Below are positions 1 to 11,102 of a stretch of DNA of 64,000 nt, in pieces. The position numbers and the translations under genes are program-made. Source of the DNA: Drechslerella dactyloides (lineage: Eukaryota; Ascomycota; Orbiliomycetes; Orbiliales; Orbiliaceae). A model generated the notes under the pieces. It saw only the letters and a program-made list of their open reading frames with translations, did not search any database and had not been told where the DNA came from. The stretch is from positions 2,108,001 through 2,172,000 of the forward strand of contig JAGTWJ010000019.1 in assembly GCA_020064725.1 (NCBI GenBank), read 5' to 3'. How positions within the stretch are numbered: the stretch's first letter is position 1; every line of letters starts with the position of its first letter.

Positions 1-1406
1 GCTGCAAAAACGTTTCTGGGCATACTGTTTCTTTTTCACTGGGCAAACTTGGGTGTCTGTCATCACGGATATCGAGGCCTCCAGCTGTTCGGCCGATCGA
101 ATATAAGGTGGGATGGTATATTGGATTGTGTCAAAGTCGTGAAACGTTCGCGGCTCCTGGTCAGTGCCTCATCCAAGCCTAGCGCAATCGCCCATCGCCG
201 CCGCCGGCAGTCGCCCGTGGTAGAGAGTCAAGCTGGCAAGCATTAGTCGCGTATCCTCGCCCTTCTCGTCCTCGGTTGCCATACCGTATGGTTTCCCCTA
301 TTAACATGAAGTCACCCGTGATGCATGATACCTGGTTCTCCACAACGGCGCCTTAAAACGTCGTGGGACTGGTTTCTTGGCGCCCAGTGTCTGGAGGGCT
401 AGTTCGGACAGGGCCTCATCTCCACAACGTTATCTACGATTGGCCTGCAAGAGCGGGTGGAGGCTCAAGCGAGCCATGACGCCGAGGGTGAAGGGGCGTG
501 GTTCTGAAGCGAAACTTGTTTACACCCGTGTCAGAAGCGGGCCCTGTAAAACACTTGAGACTTCAAAGTCGTAGCATGGAAAATGACTTCCTCTCAATCA
601 GCCTGAGTTAAAGAGCCAATTTGTCATGTTTGCTGACCTGTAAGGGGTATTCGCAGTACTCAGCGGTATATCCCAATGATAAAAAAATTGAAAGCAATTA
701 TCATCGGAGCCTGTCCGGACAAGTGACGCCTTGAAAATGCACACCCTTTCTTCTATTGCTTCCGGGCTTCCGTTCAATACGGCTGACCGGCAAAAGTTTA
801 AAGTCTGGCCACTAGTTAGTATTTTGTGAGTTCGTTCGCGTTCGGTAGATCGCGCCTCGAACACCACTGGACGATGCTGTAGCAGTTGCACTGTTTGAAC
901 GTCATTAATTATACGTCGTAGAGGCGAGACCATGAGTCTCGGGTAAATCCAAGTGCTATTAACGGTTATAAATTCTATTAATTGAGCTCTTGAGATTATA
1001 ACAGCGGCGGTTATAATATCTAAACATAGAATTTGGCACTACCGTTCGATTCATTAAGGTATATATACAATCAGCAAAACTTCTTCAGACGTAGGGCGTC
1101 ATTTAGGTCGTTTGATATCACACACCTTCGTGGTAATTCCTTGATAGATAACGGTTTGTTTCGCTAGAAGTTCTGGTAGCAGCAGATAGGCGATATGCAG
1201 CGACGATAGTTACTATCGATTGTATTATCGAAAGAGTCGTGAAACGTCGTTCGAGACAGTCTCCCAAGGCTCTGTTCAGAAGCTGGTGACGTGCAAACGA
1301 AACGAGTTCCGAAGTTCACCGCCTGATAGCCTAATCTTACACTAAACACAATCCCAAGAGTGTCTTGTATATCAAACCGTTTACAAGGATATGCATTCGG
1401 ATAAGT
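1..1406. other. Intergenic, no gene recognised
   Basis: Downstream flank of the chl1-type helicase. The longest open frames here (about 110 and 60 codons, both minus strand) have no recognisable domain, and the stretch around 940-1150 is AT-rich. I see no RNA gene, transposon or repeat I can support. Confidence 0.5.
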
Positions 1407-4400
1407 CTACCGGTCTGATATTGTCTTACTCCTGAAAAACTCACCCACGCCTCTCATCACCGCGCCAAAGTTGGCTTCTTCCCTCTTTCCCACGGGCCCA
1501 CCTGTTGACGCGGCCGTGCTTGTCGTCCCATCTCGGATCCACTTTGGAAGCTTATTCCAGATGCTCTCCCTCCCAAATCTCCTGTCGAGCAGCAGAATTA
1601 CGGCATAATCGTTCCGGTGCCGTATCGCTCTCCCAATACTCTGGTTCACAGCCCGCATGCATGCATTTTCATAGTACTCTTGTGCTGCTGCTTTTGCCGC
1701 TTGCCTGATCTTGCCGTCAGGCGTATCTTCGGCGCTGCGTTCGAGCATTGATCTCTCCACAAACTCCATCTTCGCTTTCCATTCTGCACTGTGGATGTTT
1801 GGAAATGGCAGACCAACCATTATCACTCCTCGCCCTAGATTGTCGGAGAAATTAATGCCCTCGGACATTTTCCCACCAACAACGCTCAACAACAATGCCC
1901 CCTTGCCGGAATCGACGGCTCTCGCATACTCTCTCAAGATCTCGTCAACACTGCTGCTTCCTTTTTGCTCCATGAATACAGCTTTCTTTGCTTTTAGACT
2001 CTCAATTATCGGCTTGCTTTGACCGCTACTCCGTCCGTGGACCCCGATGTTTGCACCCCATGCGTTGACGACGGTTTCCAGATAAGAATAGCTCGGGAAA
2101 AATGCAACAACTCCATGCGGAATCACGTTGCAGAGGTTCAGGATGCTCCTTCCCAGCTCTTGTATTAATTTTGGGTCGCTGCGTTTCTCGAAAGTGAACT
2201 CGAATCCTTGGCTTGTGACACCTGTAGGTACTGTCATTGCGAGCATATTTTCTTTTGGTATCACATGGCCACATGATACCGTTCGAAGCCTCTTGAGTGG
2301 TAGGTAGGGAAAAAGATGGTTCGTGTAGTCTGCCATTGGTTCCATGGTGCCACCTGCTAATACCACCGCACGAGCATCCTCAACAAGCTCCTTAAAATGG
2401 TGGGCAGGATCTAAAAGCATGTATCGGAGCCCAACCGCACTTCTCAGATCTTTAGCTGCAGCCGCACCCTCGACAGGTCCGTAGAATACCTTCCCTTCTT
2501 GTTCCGGGTTCGTTAAAGCTAAGAGGAAGGAGTACACATGACTGAGGACAGGAAGTCCACCGGATGTCGCCACTTTTTTGGCCTTAGAAGCCGGTATCTT
2601 TTTGGATCTTGCTTCGTTCGCGAGTCTTTCGTTCTCTGTGAAGACCGTGTAGCCTTCTACCTTGCGCGGTAGCTTGCTTTCCTCGAGGTACTTGCCAAGT
2701 TTGAAGACATTGATCATGTCGATACCTTTCGTTCGCAGAAGTTCGCCTTGGGTGACGATACCTTCAGGTATCTTTGTGGGAATCTTTATGGTCTGGTCAC
2801 CCGGCTCAAGTCCGTACTTCTTCTCTAACCAGGCTTTCAGGGCCTTGACCATGCGGTGACACTGCGCAACATACGCCCTGTTTCCGCCTTTGAGTCTCTT
2901 CCCAAATTTCATAATGTACGCGGTGAGGTTGTCAGAACATCTTGTAAGTTGTGACAAAGATATAGAGACAGAATGAATATTGGAAACGGCGTCCATGAGG
3001 TTATGGGCCTCGTCGATGATGATAACATGGCCCTTCACGCTTATTTTGAGAGCTTCGCGAGAAGATTTTTGAAGCAGCAAAGGGTATGGAAGGGTTACGA
3101 TCTGTAAGCAGTCCATTCGTTAGGATAGTCAAGCGAGGATAGGAAAGGTGTCTTGCGCACCTCCGTGGGTTTGATGGCTTCTCTCGATGCATAGTACCCG
3201 CATATCTTCAGCTTCTCGCCTACGCCTCTCAGGTCCTCGATGTCTTTGATATCAGCCAATGCCAGGTCTCTGAATTCCCGCTCGAGGACAGCTCTCTCGT
3301 TGTCCGCTTTTGGTAACAGAAATGGGCACTTCTTCTCTGCTGGCGTGGAGGACTGTTGCAAGTCCAGACAGCGATCGTTGACTGTATTGGCAGCTGTGGA
3401 TGGCGTATTTATTTTGTCGTTGATGCAGAGCAGTTTGCGAGAACCGAGTGAAAGGTGTTTCACCACCTCCTCAGCTTTCTCAGAGTCATTAGGAAAATCG
3501 GCAGAATCGTCGTCAAAATCATAAGTTTGTGGAAGGTGCACTCGGCGGAGTTCGGCGGTAAATTGGGAGAGCTGGGAATGTGTCCGCGAGCAATAGAAGA
3601 TCTATACAGATGTTCAGCTTACGGACATGGTAGCGCAGAAGTTGCATTTGCTACCTTGATCTCATCGCGTACATCTTCCTCGTCAGCCTTTGCTTTGGCA
3701 GGGCCATATCCCACTCTTCTTTGGATCAGCTCTGATACATATTTGAGGTGCTTAGCTGAAATTTCAGCCGTTTTGGCAACCTACTTCTTCATTAATGCGA
3801 TAGTCTCTTTAGAGAAGCCCGCAAACGCGGGATCGCTTTGGTCTTCATCACTCTGATAATCGCCAAGTTCGAATTCTGCTTCCAGAGTAGCCGTTTCGTC
3901 TGAGACTCCAGAAGATTCATCTGGTTTCTGCAGAGATATCCCAGCGTTAATCCAAACCCTGGAAATCATAATCTGAGGACTAAAGGTTGCTTCACCCACT
4001 TGTCTCTTGCCGCCGAATAGCTTTATCTGCTGTTGCTCATTCATTTTCCTCATATACTGTTCCCGCTCTTTGCGTTCCTTCTCTCTGACCTTCTGTAGCC
4101 TGGCTTCCATCTCCCTCCGGGCACGAAGAGCATTCTCCCGCCTCTCCTTTCGCGCGTGGGCGAGCACCCACGCAGGTGTCGTGCCATCTAAAGGAATTGA
4201 CTTAGAACCAGCTCACAAAATCGAAAGAGTATGCAGCAGAGAATACCATCAGCATCCTTCTCTAGTTCATCGTTCAGCTTCCGCCGTTTATGATCTCGGA
4301 GCCAAGTTAACGAGCCACATATCAAACTCAAAGATTTTCCCTTTAGAATGTTCCACGAAAATGAGCCTATGAAATGCTTCGGGGACCGTCAAGCTTTAGT

Positions 4401-4652
4401 ACGTGGGCCCGGATAATATACCGTTCCTATTTTCTCAGTATCAGAAAGTGCAAGCTATCTGCGACTCGTTGCAATCCTGCCCGTACCTGTGGGTGATTCG
4501 AAGATCCCAATGCAACCGTCTTCTAAGACGTCATACAAAGCGTTCATAAAGTCGAGCTGGATAGGGTACGGGGTGTAGGGGTGGTGGAAGTCACGCTGGG
4601 AAGTCGATGCCCCGGCTTCGCTGCCAGAAGCTTCCCGGTTCGAGTAGGCCAT
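1407..4652 (-). CDS. chl1: Chl1/DDX11-type ATP-dependent DNA helicase
   Basis: Superfamily 2 iron-sulfur DNA helicase of the Chl1/DDX11 family, which acts in sister-chromatid cohesion and lagging-strand replication in the nucleus. Probable exons: 4652-4482 (or 4487), 4340 (or 4366)-4247, 4187-3785, about 3718-3655, 3601-3161 and 3101-1407, giving roughly 950 residues. Visible motifs are the Q-motif region (YPIQLDFM), motif Ia (FYCSRTHSQL), the DEAH box (IIIDEAHNL) and motif VI (NQSIGRAIRHRNDYA). Cysteines in the 3601-3161 exon fit the family Fe-S cluster. The start is the ATG before AYSNREA. Two oddities: the Walker A motif SPTGTGKS is split by an intron with no usable GT donor in the right phase, and an in-frame TAG follows the exon ending at 3785. 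The TAG can be removed by a 66-69 nt intron with an AAG acceptor. The gene may be intact with unusual splicing, or damaged. Confidence 0.85.
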
Positions 4653-6902
4653 GTTCGCTGACAGGGTGCCTATACGGTTGGCGGACGGGAGAGTTGTGAC
4701 GGACGCGTCTGTAGCATCGACACGCCTGGACACGAGATTGCGTCGACGGTACATGACGCGCCGAGACCACAACAACAAACCAGCAAGTCTCACCACATAT
4801 ATCCACATACATCGACACGAGTCGTGCAACATCATTGGGCGAATCTGGCTCGGAGAACACTGACCAAACCACTCCAGCCGTTGACCTATTAAGTCTCGGG
4901 AATACTTCGGCTCCTACTGGAACTATTGCTTCGTGGTCCCGAAAACCCCCCGAGGTTTATCGACAAGCTGGCCTACCCCGAACCTCTGAAAGCAGCTTTT
5001 AATATGCGTGCACCCGGTAGCCGCAGCTGAAATCAATCAATCTGTATCACGGAATTAATATTTTCTCCAAACACTAAGACAACGGCGCAAGACCTCGCGC
5101 AAGCACCAGCCTCAACTCAGCCAGGACTTTGTGCAACAGGTATCGTGGTCCCATGCCCCGTGAAGCACCAAATCCTTGAGCAAAGCCGGGAACTTTCCTG
5201 ATCCGACGACGAAAATTCGACATTTGCACCCCACCACCGCGTCTCCCAATGGCCACTTAAGACTTGCTGCTAAGCGACACAAATCAGATGCTGCCAACTC
5301 ACCAAAGCCCAAATCCTTAACTCGTTTAGGGCATTGATGCAGTCTGACGTGCACGCAGACCCTGGACTCTCCGCTTGCTCAAAGAAAATTTTGACTTTTC
5401 TCCCGTTACTCAGAAATACCGCAGCCCGTTCAATTGAATCGGTGTCGGGCGGAGTAGCATTTTTGAGATAGTCTTTTCGCTACTTAATCCTTTATAACAG
5501 AGAATCGGATGTCGACGCGCAGTCACTTCAACGTCGCCACAACGCACGAGTCCTTCTCGCGCCTGACGCGGAGGCTCGCAAGTCCTTGACCGTTTCATCA
5601 TGGTCACATTCAGCCTGATGCTCGAGGAATGGATTTAAGCCGCAACCGGCAGCGGTAAATCCATAACTCGTATCAATTAATTCGCATCACATTGCCCCTC
5701 TTGGGCCAAACAGACATGGTTGACGAGGGATATATGTGCCACCGACGTGTACCCATTACATCACCCAAAGTGGCAATGTGATTGCTCGATTCGACTCTTC
5801 CACTGGCTACTTTGATAGCGTTCAACAGGGTCCGATATGAAACAAGCCGTTCGGAACCGTGACAAGTGACATTTTCGCGAACGACCGTTTTCAATAAAGG
5901 AGTCATTCCAGCGCCTTGTGTCAATATTCGCGACATTGGCTGAATAGCAGCAGTGCCCAAAGCTTGCTTGGAGCTAAGCTTCAACACTTGGAATGTATTC
6001 GTTGGCTATTGCTGTCAATGGGGAGCTAAGCTCCCAACCACCATTCTCTGCATTGGAACTCTGTGAGCTTGCCAACAGTGAAGACGGGCCAGAAACAAAA
6101 GACTCGTGTATGGTCAAAAATCATCGGGGCAGACATGGGAAAGAATCCGTGTCAGAAGGCGGGGTCCGCGAGACTGCTTTCAATTCTCACGCCCTTCGCT
6201 GGCCTAGGTGTAGAGTAGCCATGTGGCAGAGGCCCTGCGACACCAACTGTCCACCAGGATTGTTTTCTTCTTCCAGCTCTGTGCCAACAGTAGGAGCCGC
6301 CTAGGCTCCGGCCAGCAAGAGCGAGCAAATGACATGGCTGGCCGGATACTTGGAATGCATATTCGACTTTTGCCCGTCTATACCCGTACGTGCGCAAGGC
6401 GGGACGACGTCTCGAATTGCGTGTCATGTCAGCCAGATCCTCTTAGACAATTGTTTCCCCTCCCGCGGCCAGCAGTGACAGCCCTACAGGAGGTTTATAT
6501 AGGCTACACTCCCCGAAACATCTTCTGTTGTGTCCCATCTCTCTTGCTCTTTTAAAGTGGCAGTTTAAATAGTTGCGACAGCAGACGGACAGAAATCTAC
6601 GACCTTCTGGAAGGAGTATCAACTGGCTTGAGCTCTGCAGATATCGACAATTGTACAACCAAGTAAAATTTTCAATTGCATTTGACCCGACAAGCGCACA
6701 GGACCGCAAATAATTACTCTTGAGCAGCCCTCATCTCTCAGAAGGAATCCTCCCTCTCCATCATCAGATATCAGACGACAGATCTTACAGTCAGATCTGC
6801 CCACCTTCATCGCCTCGTGCAGAAAACTGGTTTCTCGCAAACCATCGCTGAGCTGGCAGGGCGATCGCTCTCAAGCAACACTGCAACGCGCCAGAATACA
6901 AC
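4653..6902. other. Intergenic between divergent genes
   Basis: About 2.2 kb separating the helicase start from the next plus-strand gene, presumably holding both promoters. Open frames up to about 104 codons occur (for example minus strand 5673-5987) but match nothing I recognise. A TATA-like stretch (tttatatagg) lies near 6494, about 400 bases before the downstream ATG. Confidence 0.45.
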
Positions 6903-8186
6903 ATGGCCGCCACGCCGCCAACACAAAAGCGCCGCCTGCCCTCCTCGCCGTCACTCTCTCCACGATTTTTCCAACCAAAGCCTTCATCAGGGCCTTCTCT
7001 ACACTCGATGGCACCCTCGCGAGCTGGTGTATCCACTCCTCGGCCGCAATCTCCCGGAGAATCGTTCTTCACAGCTCCCTCTTACGGCTATCCGTCGCCA
7101 AAGTCTTTGTCTCCAACATCCCCAATGTCGCGGCCGCTCTCATTTTCGCCGCATCTGCGGCACCTTTCACCCACCCCGAGCAGCGGAGTCTCCTCTGTTA
7201 AGTCCATGAGCGATGCGGAAAGCTCCGATGAAGAGCTATTCTCACCGTTGTCGCAGAATCTCAAGGTTCACCTCCCGGACCCGGAGTCTGACTCCGAGTC
7301 TGAGAACCCGCACTACCGCAACTTGAAAACGGTAGAATCACCAGACCCTTCCCGCATCCCTCTAGACCTCAGGTCAGACACGGCCTCTCTCTTCTCTGAG
7401 ACTCTCTTCCGGTCAAATACTTCATCACACAGAAGATCCACCACTATAACCATCGAGGAGCTTCCAGCCCTACCCCTCTCGCCAGCCTTGAGTCGGACAA
7501 CCTCCACCGGCTCATCAGTCTCTACCGCCAGCTTGGGTCATGCCAGCCATGTCTCGTGGCAAGACTCCGGGATTGAGATTATCCAGGGAGAATATTCTTC
7601 CTGCGCGTCTTCATCTGACCTGGATACCACTGATGATCCCCAAACCGAAGATGACGAACTCGATGATTTCGAATGGAACGTTGACGTCTGCTCGAGCAGC
7701 TATCCCACCGACGACTTCCTCCTCGGTGGGCTTCTTGGCCTCAGCACCGGTGGCGTCAGCAATGCCGGACTCAATGTGAACCTAGGAAAGGGATTCGATC
7801 GATCATACACCTTTGGCAATCGGCCTGCCACGCCGTTTACTCCGAAGAAAGCAAGAGGATACTCTGCCTCCGCAACCTCCCTATTCACAGACAATGATGC
7901 CAATCAGAAGCAGGGCAGCGGAACCCTCAGGTGCCGGAGTCTAAACACGCCTAACACTAAGAAGAGGCGGCGTATCTACTCTCTCTTCGACGACGACGAT
8001 GAAGAAGGTGACGATGAGAGCGACGACGCGGAGAGCCCAGCCAAGAGAGTCAAGGGTAGGATGACCATCGACTCGGTCCTTAACGGGAGCATGAGGGCGC
8101 AGAAGCAGAAGGGGAAGTCTCAGAACGGCGGCCTCAGCCAAATGTTCGGGGTAACAATGGCAGAGGATATGGATGTTGATTTGTAA
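6903..8186 (+). CDS. Disordered, Ser-rich acidic protein of unknown function
   Basis: A single uninterrupted 427-codon frame with a good ATG context (CAACATGGCC). I do not recognise the family. The N-terminal half is rich in Ser/Pro with many SP dipeptides. The middle has acidic patches (DTTDDPQTEDDELDDFEWN) followed by a Gly/Leu-rich stretch (DDFLLGGLLGLSTGG). The C-terminal quarter has basic KKRRR next to the acidic run DDDDEEGDDESDD, then a basic KRVKGR and an acidic end (AEDMDVDL). The basic clusters look like nuclear localisation signals, and the SP sites would suit proline-directed kinases. These suggest a nuclear regulatory protein, which is inference from composition only. There is no catalytic motif and no intron. 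Confidence 0.78.
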   Translation: MAATPPTQKRRLPSSPSLSPRFFQPKPSSGPSLHSMAPSRAGVSTPRPQSPGESFFTAPSYGYPSPKSLSPTSPMSRPLSFSPHLRHLSPTPSSGVSSVKSMSDAESSDEELFSPLSQNLKVHLPDPESDSESENPHYRNLKTVESPDPSRIPLDLRSDTASLFSETLFRSNTSSHRRSTTITIEELPALPLSPALSRTTSTGSSVSTASLGHASHVSWQDSGIEIIQGEYSSCASSSDLDTTDDPQTEDDELDDFEWNVDVCSSSYPTDDFLLGGLLGLSTGGVSNAGLNVNLGKGFDRSYTFGNRPATPFTPKKARGYSASATSLFTDNDANQKQGSGTLRCRSLNTPNTKKRRRIYSLFDDDDEEGDDESDDAESPAKRVKGRMTIDSVLNGSMRAQKQKGKSQNGGLSQMFGVTMAEDMDVDL

Positions 8187-9508
8187 TTTTCTCTCTCTTT
8201 TTACTTTGGTTGGTATACGTCTAAGCCTTGCTTGTCTGTTTGCATATATCATCACTGGCTTTGATCATGGTTGCATTTTTTTTGCCTTTAGCTGTAGCTC
8301 TACTATGATACCATATGTTTTTGCAGTCATTAATGCCGCAACGATTTTTACGAAATTTAGAGAATATAGATTGACCTTCTCTCCTTCGATCTTCCTGCAT
8401 TTTATCTTGTCAGACTTTCTGCATTGGCTGTTAATTAATTTGACGACTCTGGCCCACGATTTCCTTTGACATACACGAGGCATATAGTCAATTGCATTCT
8501 CATTTGGCTTATTCCCCCTCTTGGCCTCTACCGCTAGTACAGAGAAAGAACACCTCAGCTTGCATTTGTCTACTTGTAATCATCTTGGATCAATATAATT
8601 GGGCCACACTCTTTGGGGTAGTAAGCGGCTGTTTCTATTTAATTTTTGCATAGAATTGTATATCCGTGCCAGTTGTCACTGCATGTAACCATAGAATTCC
8701 CTTGTAAAACGCTCCAATGCCTTCTCCTTGCAAAATTGTACAATTTATAGCAACTAGCCCTCGTATCTCTATGCACATGTATGCTGGTCTGACGAAGCCG
8801 ACATGATTATCTCCCGTTTAGAACGATTAGGCCTTAAGTTTTGTAATTGCAAATAAAATTATCAAACCGGTTCGCCATTTTCATTCGACATTGATATCTT
8901 ATAGTAAGTAGACGGGCGGGCGGGAGGATCTGATAGTCCGCTGCACGCTTTAGAGGGCCCCTACGTGCACGCAGACATTATATTACTGCTGCCTCAGTGG
9001 CCTCAGAGAGTATGCTCTTGCAACTTGTGCATACATATCGGAGACATCAAACGCTTGGCTCCTTATAGACATAAGTTCGTGCGCGGCGCGCCCGGCATGG
9101 CTTGCAATTCGGGAAGAAGCACAAAAAGAGATGTCCGAAGCTCTAGCTTTGAATAGACAAAAGTTGGCGCAAACGCGAATATTCGGGCTAGACTGATAGC
9201 AGGTAGCAGGCACGCCAGAAATTAATGCATATTCGGCCACTTAGCATCATACTTCGAATCGAGCTGCCGAAATACAGTCTTTGGTGTCCAATTGCTATGA
9301 TATCGTTGTGTAATTGTGTGGAGCGGTCAGTTGCCGATATCTACCAGAGAAAAAACAACTCTGCAAACCGCGTTGACGTCCTGCCGCATCTTGGCAGCCT
9401 ATAAAACCCTTCCCGCGCTCCTCAGCAACCCATCGACGACACATCTTCAGTCTTTAAGTTTACTTCACGCGGCATCATCCACAAACCTACACCTCGACGA
9501 CCGCCATC
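8187..9508. other. Intergenic, no gene recognised
   Basis: AT-rich 3' flank of the acidic-protein gene followed by the promoter side of the NEP1 gene. A short GC run (ggcgggcgggagg) lies near 8914. I see no convincing coding frame or RNA gene. Confidence 0.45.
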
Positions 9509-10477
9509 ATGTCCTCCCCCGAACCTATGAAGAAGCGTCCACGCACGCAATCGTGTCCACCACCCCTGCCGTCCACTGTGGCCACCGCCGCCACGCCCAT
9601 CCCGACATCCGACAAGTCTACTAAACGCCTCATCGTCGTCCTCGCGCAATCCTGCCTTGAAACCCACAAAGTCACCACGGGCAATGGGCCAGGCGCCGGC
9701 GAGAAATACGTCCTTCTTAACAGCGATGATCACATTGGCGTCCTCAAGAAGATGAACAGGGACATCTCGGACGCCCGACCAGACATCCTCCACCAGGTTC
9801 GTATCACCTCCCCTGCAAGGAATCCAACATTCCCTGTAGCCACACTTCCGGCTTTCCCCCTCCTACCCCCTCTACTCTCCTCCTCTCCTTTCCTCCATTC
9901 AACATGGGAAAAGAACCAATTTCTTACCAATCCGACTACTTCTCCCCGCTCCGTCTACCCTCGGGTACGGCGGACGGCGGACCACACCGCAATCCTGTAG
10001 TGCCTCCTAACGCTTCTCGACTCCCCCGTCAACAAAGCCGGCAAGCTGCAAGTCTACGTGCAGTCTACCAAGGGTGTCCTCATCGAGGTCAACCCCACCG
10101 TCCGCATCCCGCGTACCTTCAAGCGCTTCGCCGGCCTGATGGTGCAATTGCTACACAAGCTGTCCATCCGCTCCACCACCTCGTCCGAGAAACTCCTCAA
10201 GGTCATCAAGAACCCCGTCACACAGTACCTCCCCCCCAACTGTCGGAAGATCACGTTGAGCTGGGACGCCCCTGTGCGCAACATGCGCGAGTACGTGGAC
10301 GCCTTGGGCGATGATGAGAGCCTGTGTGTTGTTGTCGGTGCCATGGCGAAGGGCAAGGACGACTTCGCTGATGAGTGGGTTGACGAGAAGATTGGTGTGA
10401 GCAACTACAGCTTGAGCGCCAGTGTTGCGTGCAGCAAGGTATGCCATTCTGTGGAGGATTGCTGGGACATTCTTTGA
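9509..10477 (+). CDS. nep1: Nep1/Emg1, 18S rRNA pseudouridine N1-methyltransferase
   Basis: SPOUT-class methyltransferase of the nucleolus, required for 40S subunit assembly; the family methylates a hypermodified pseudouridine in 18S rRNA. Two exons, 9509-9796 and 10001-10477, encode 254 residues. The intron is long for this window (204 nt); CACCAG/GTTCGT splices to CTGTAG/TGC and restores DILHQ-CLLTLLDSP. Family signatures visible are LIVVLAQSCLE near residue 40, the DSPVNKAGKLQVYV stretch, EVNPTVRIPRTFKRF, KLLKVIKNPVT, the SAM-binding knot region around VVVGAMAKGKDDFADE and the C-terminal NYSLSASVACSKVCH. The length is normal for the family. It is convergent with the SEC24 gene. Confidence 0.95.
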
Positions 10478-11102
10478 TTCTCCATTGCTTTGGACTATGC
10501 GGAGAACAAATTTGTATGGTCTATCGTGACGCTCCTTTTTTCTTCTCGTTTTCTTTGTTTTCTTCGCAAGGGTTGTATTATCGGATCTCGTGGAATAGAA
10601 TTGGGGTATAACGGATAAAAGCCCTGGACAGGCTACGTTTAACCTATTTGCATATACTTGGACATCATCTATCGTGAAGAGTGCTTTGACGCGAGACCAG
10701 CTTAGATATTCAACACTAAGGCCCATTGCAGCATACATAATAATCTCGATATTATTCACATGCACAGAGGACGAATGATGGAAAGGTACATTAGTTAAGT
10801 TTCGTAGCACAGTAATGAAGAAAAGCACGGACTCTTTTAAGCTAGCTCGCCATGGAAAAGGAAAACGGTCGCCTTGTGGATTTTGCTTTGCCATAATCTT
10901 GAACATGGAGGGGAAAGGGGTCTCAAGGCAACAAAGGAGGGCGAATGGAGACAAGAAGCAATGAAGTAAAATTTGCTATGTCCGCCATGAGATCAAAAAG
11001 CATAAAAGACAAAGGGGGGACGAGGAAACGAAAGCTTATATCCCCAAATATACTACGTCTAGCTACACTCGACTTCGGGGGCGTCATGCATTCGCATTCT
11101 CT
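10478..11102. other. Convergent 3' intergenic region
   Basis: Shared 3' flank of NEP1 (plus) and SEC24 (minus), with T-rich stretches such as 10541-10562 likely to hold 3' processing signals. A long antisense frame crossing NEP1 ends here and is treated as a shadow. Confidence 0.45.

Noticed and set aside
10151..10954. 267-codon minus-strand open frame
   Set aside because: It lies largely antisense to the well-supported NEP1 exon 2 and has no domain; its length follows from the GC-rich coding strand opposite.
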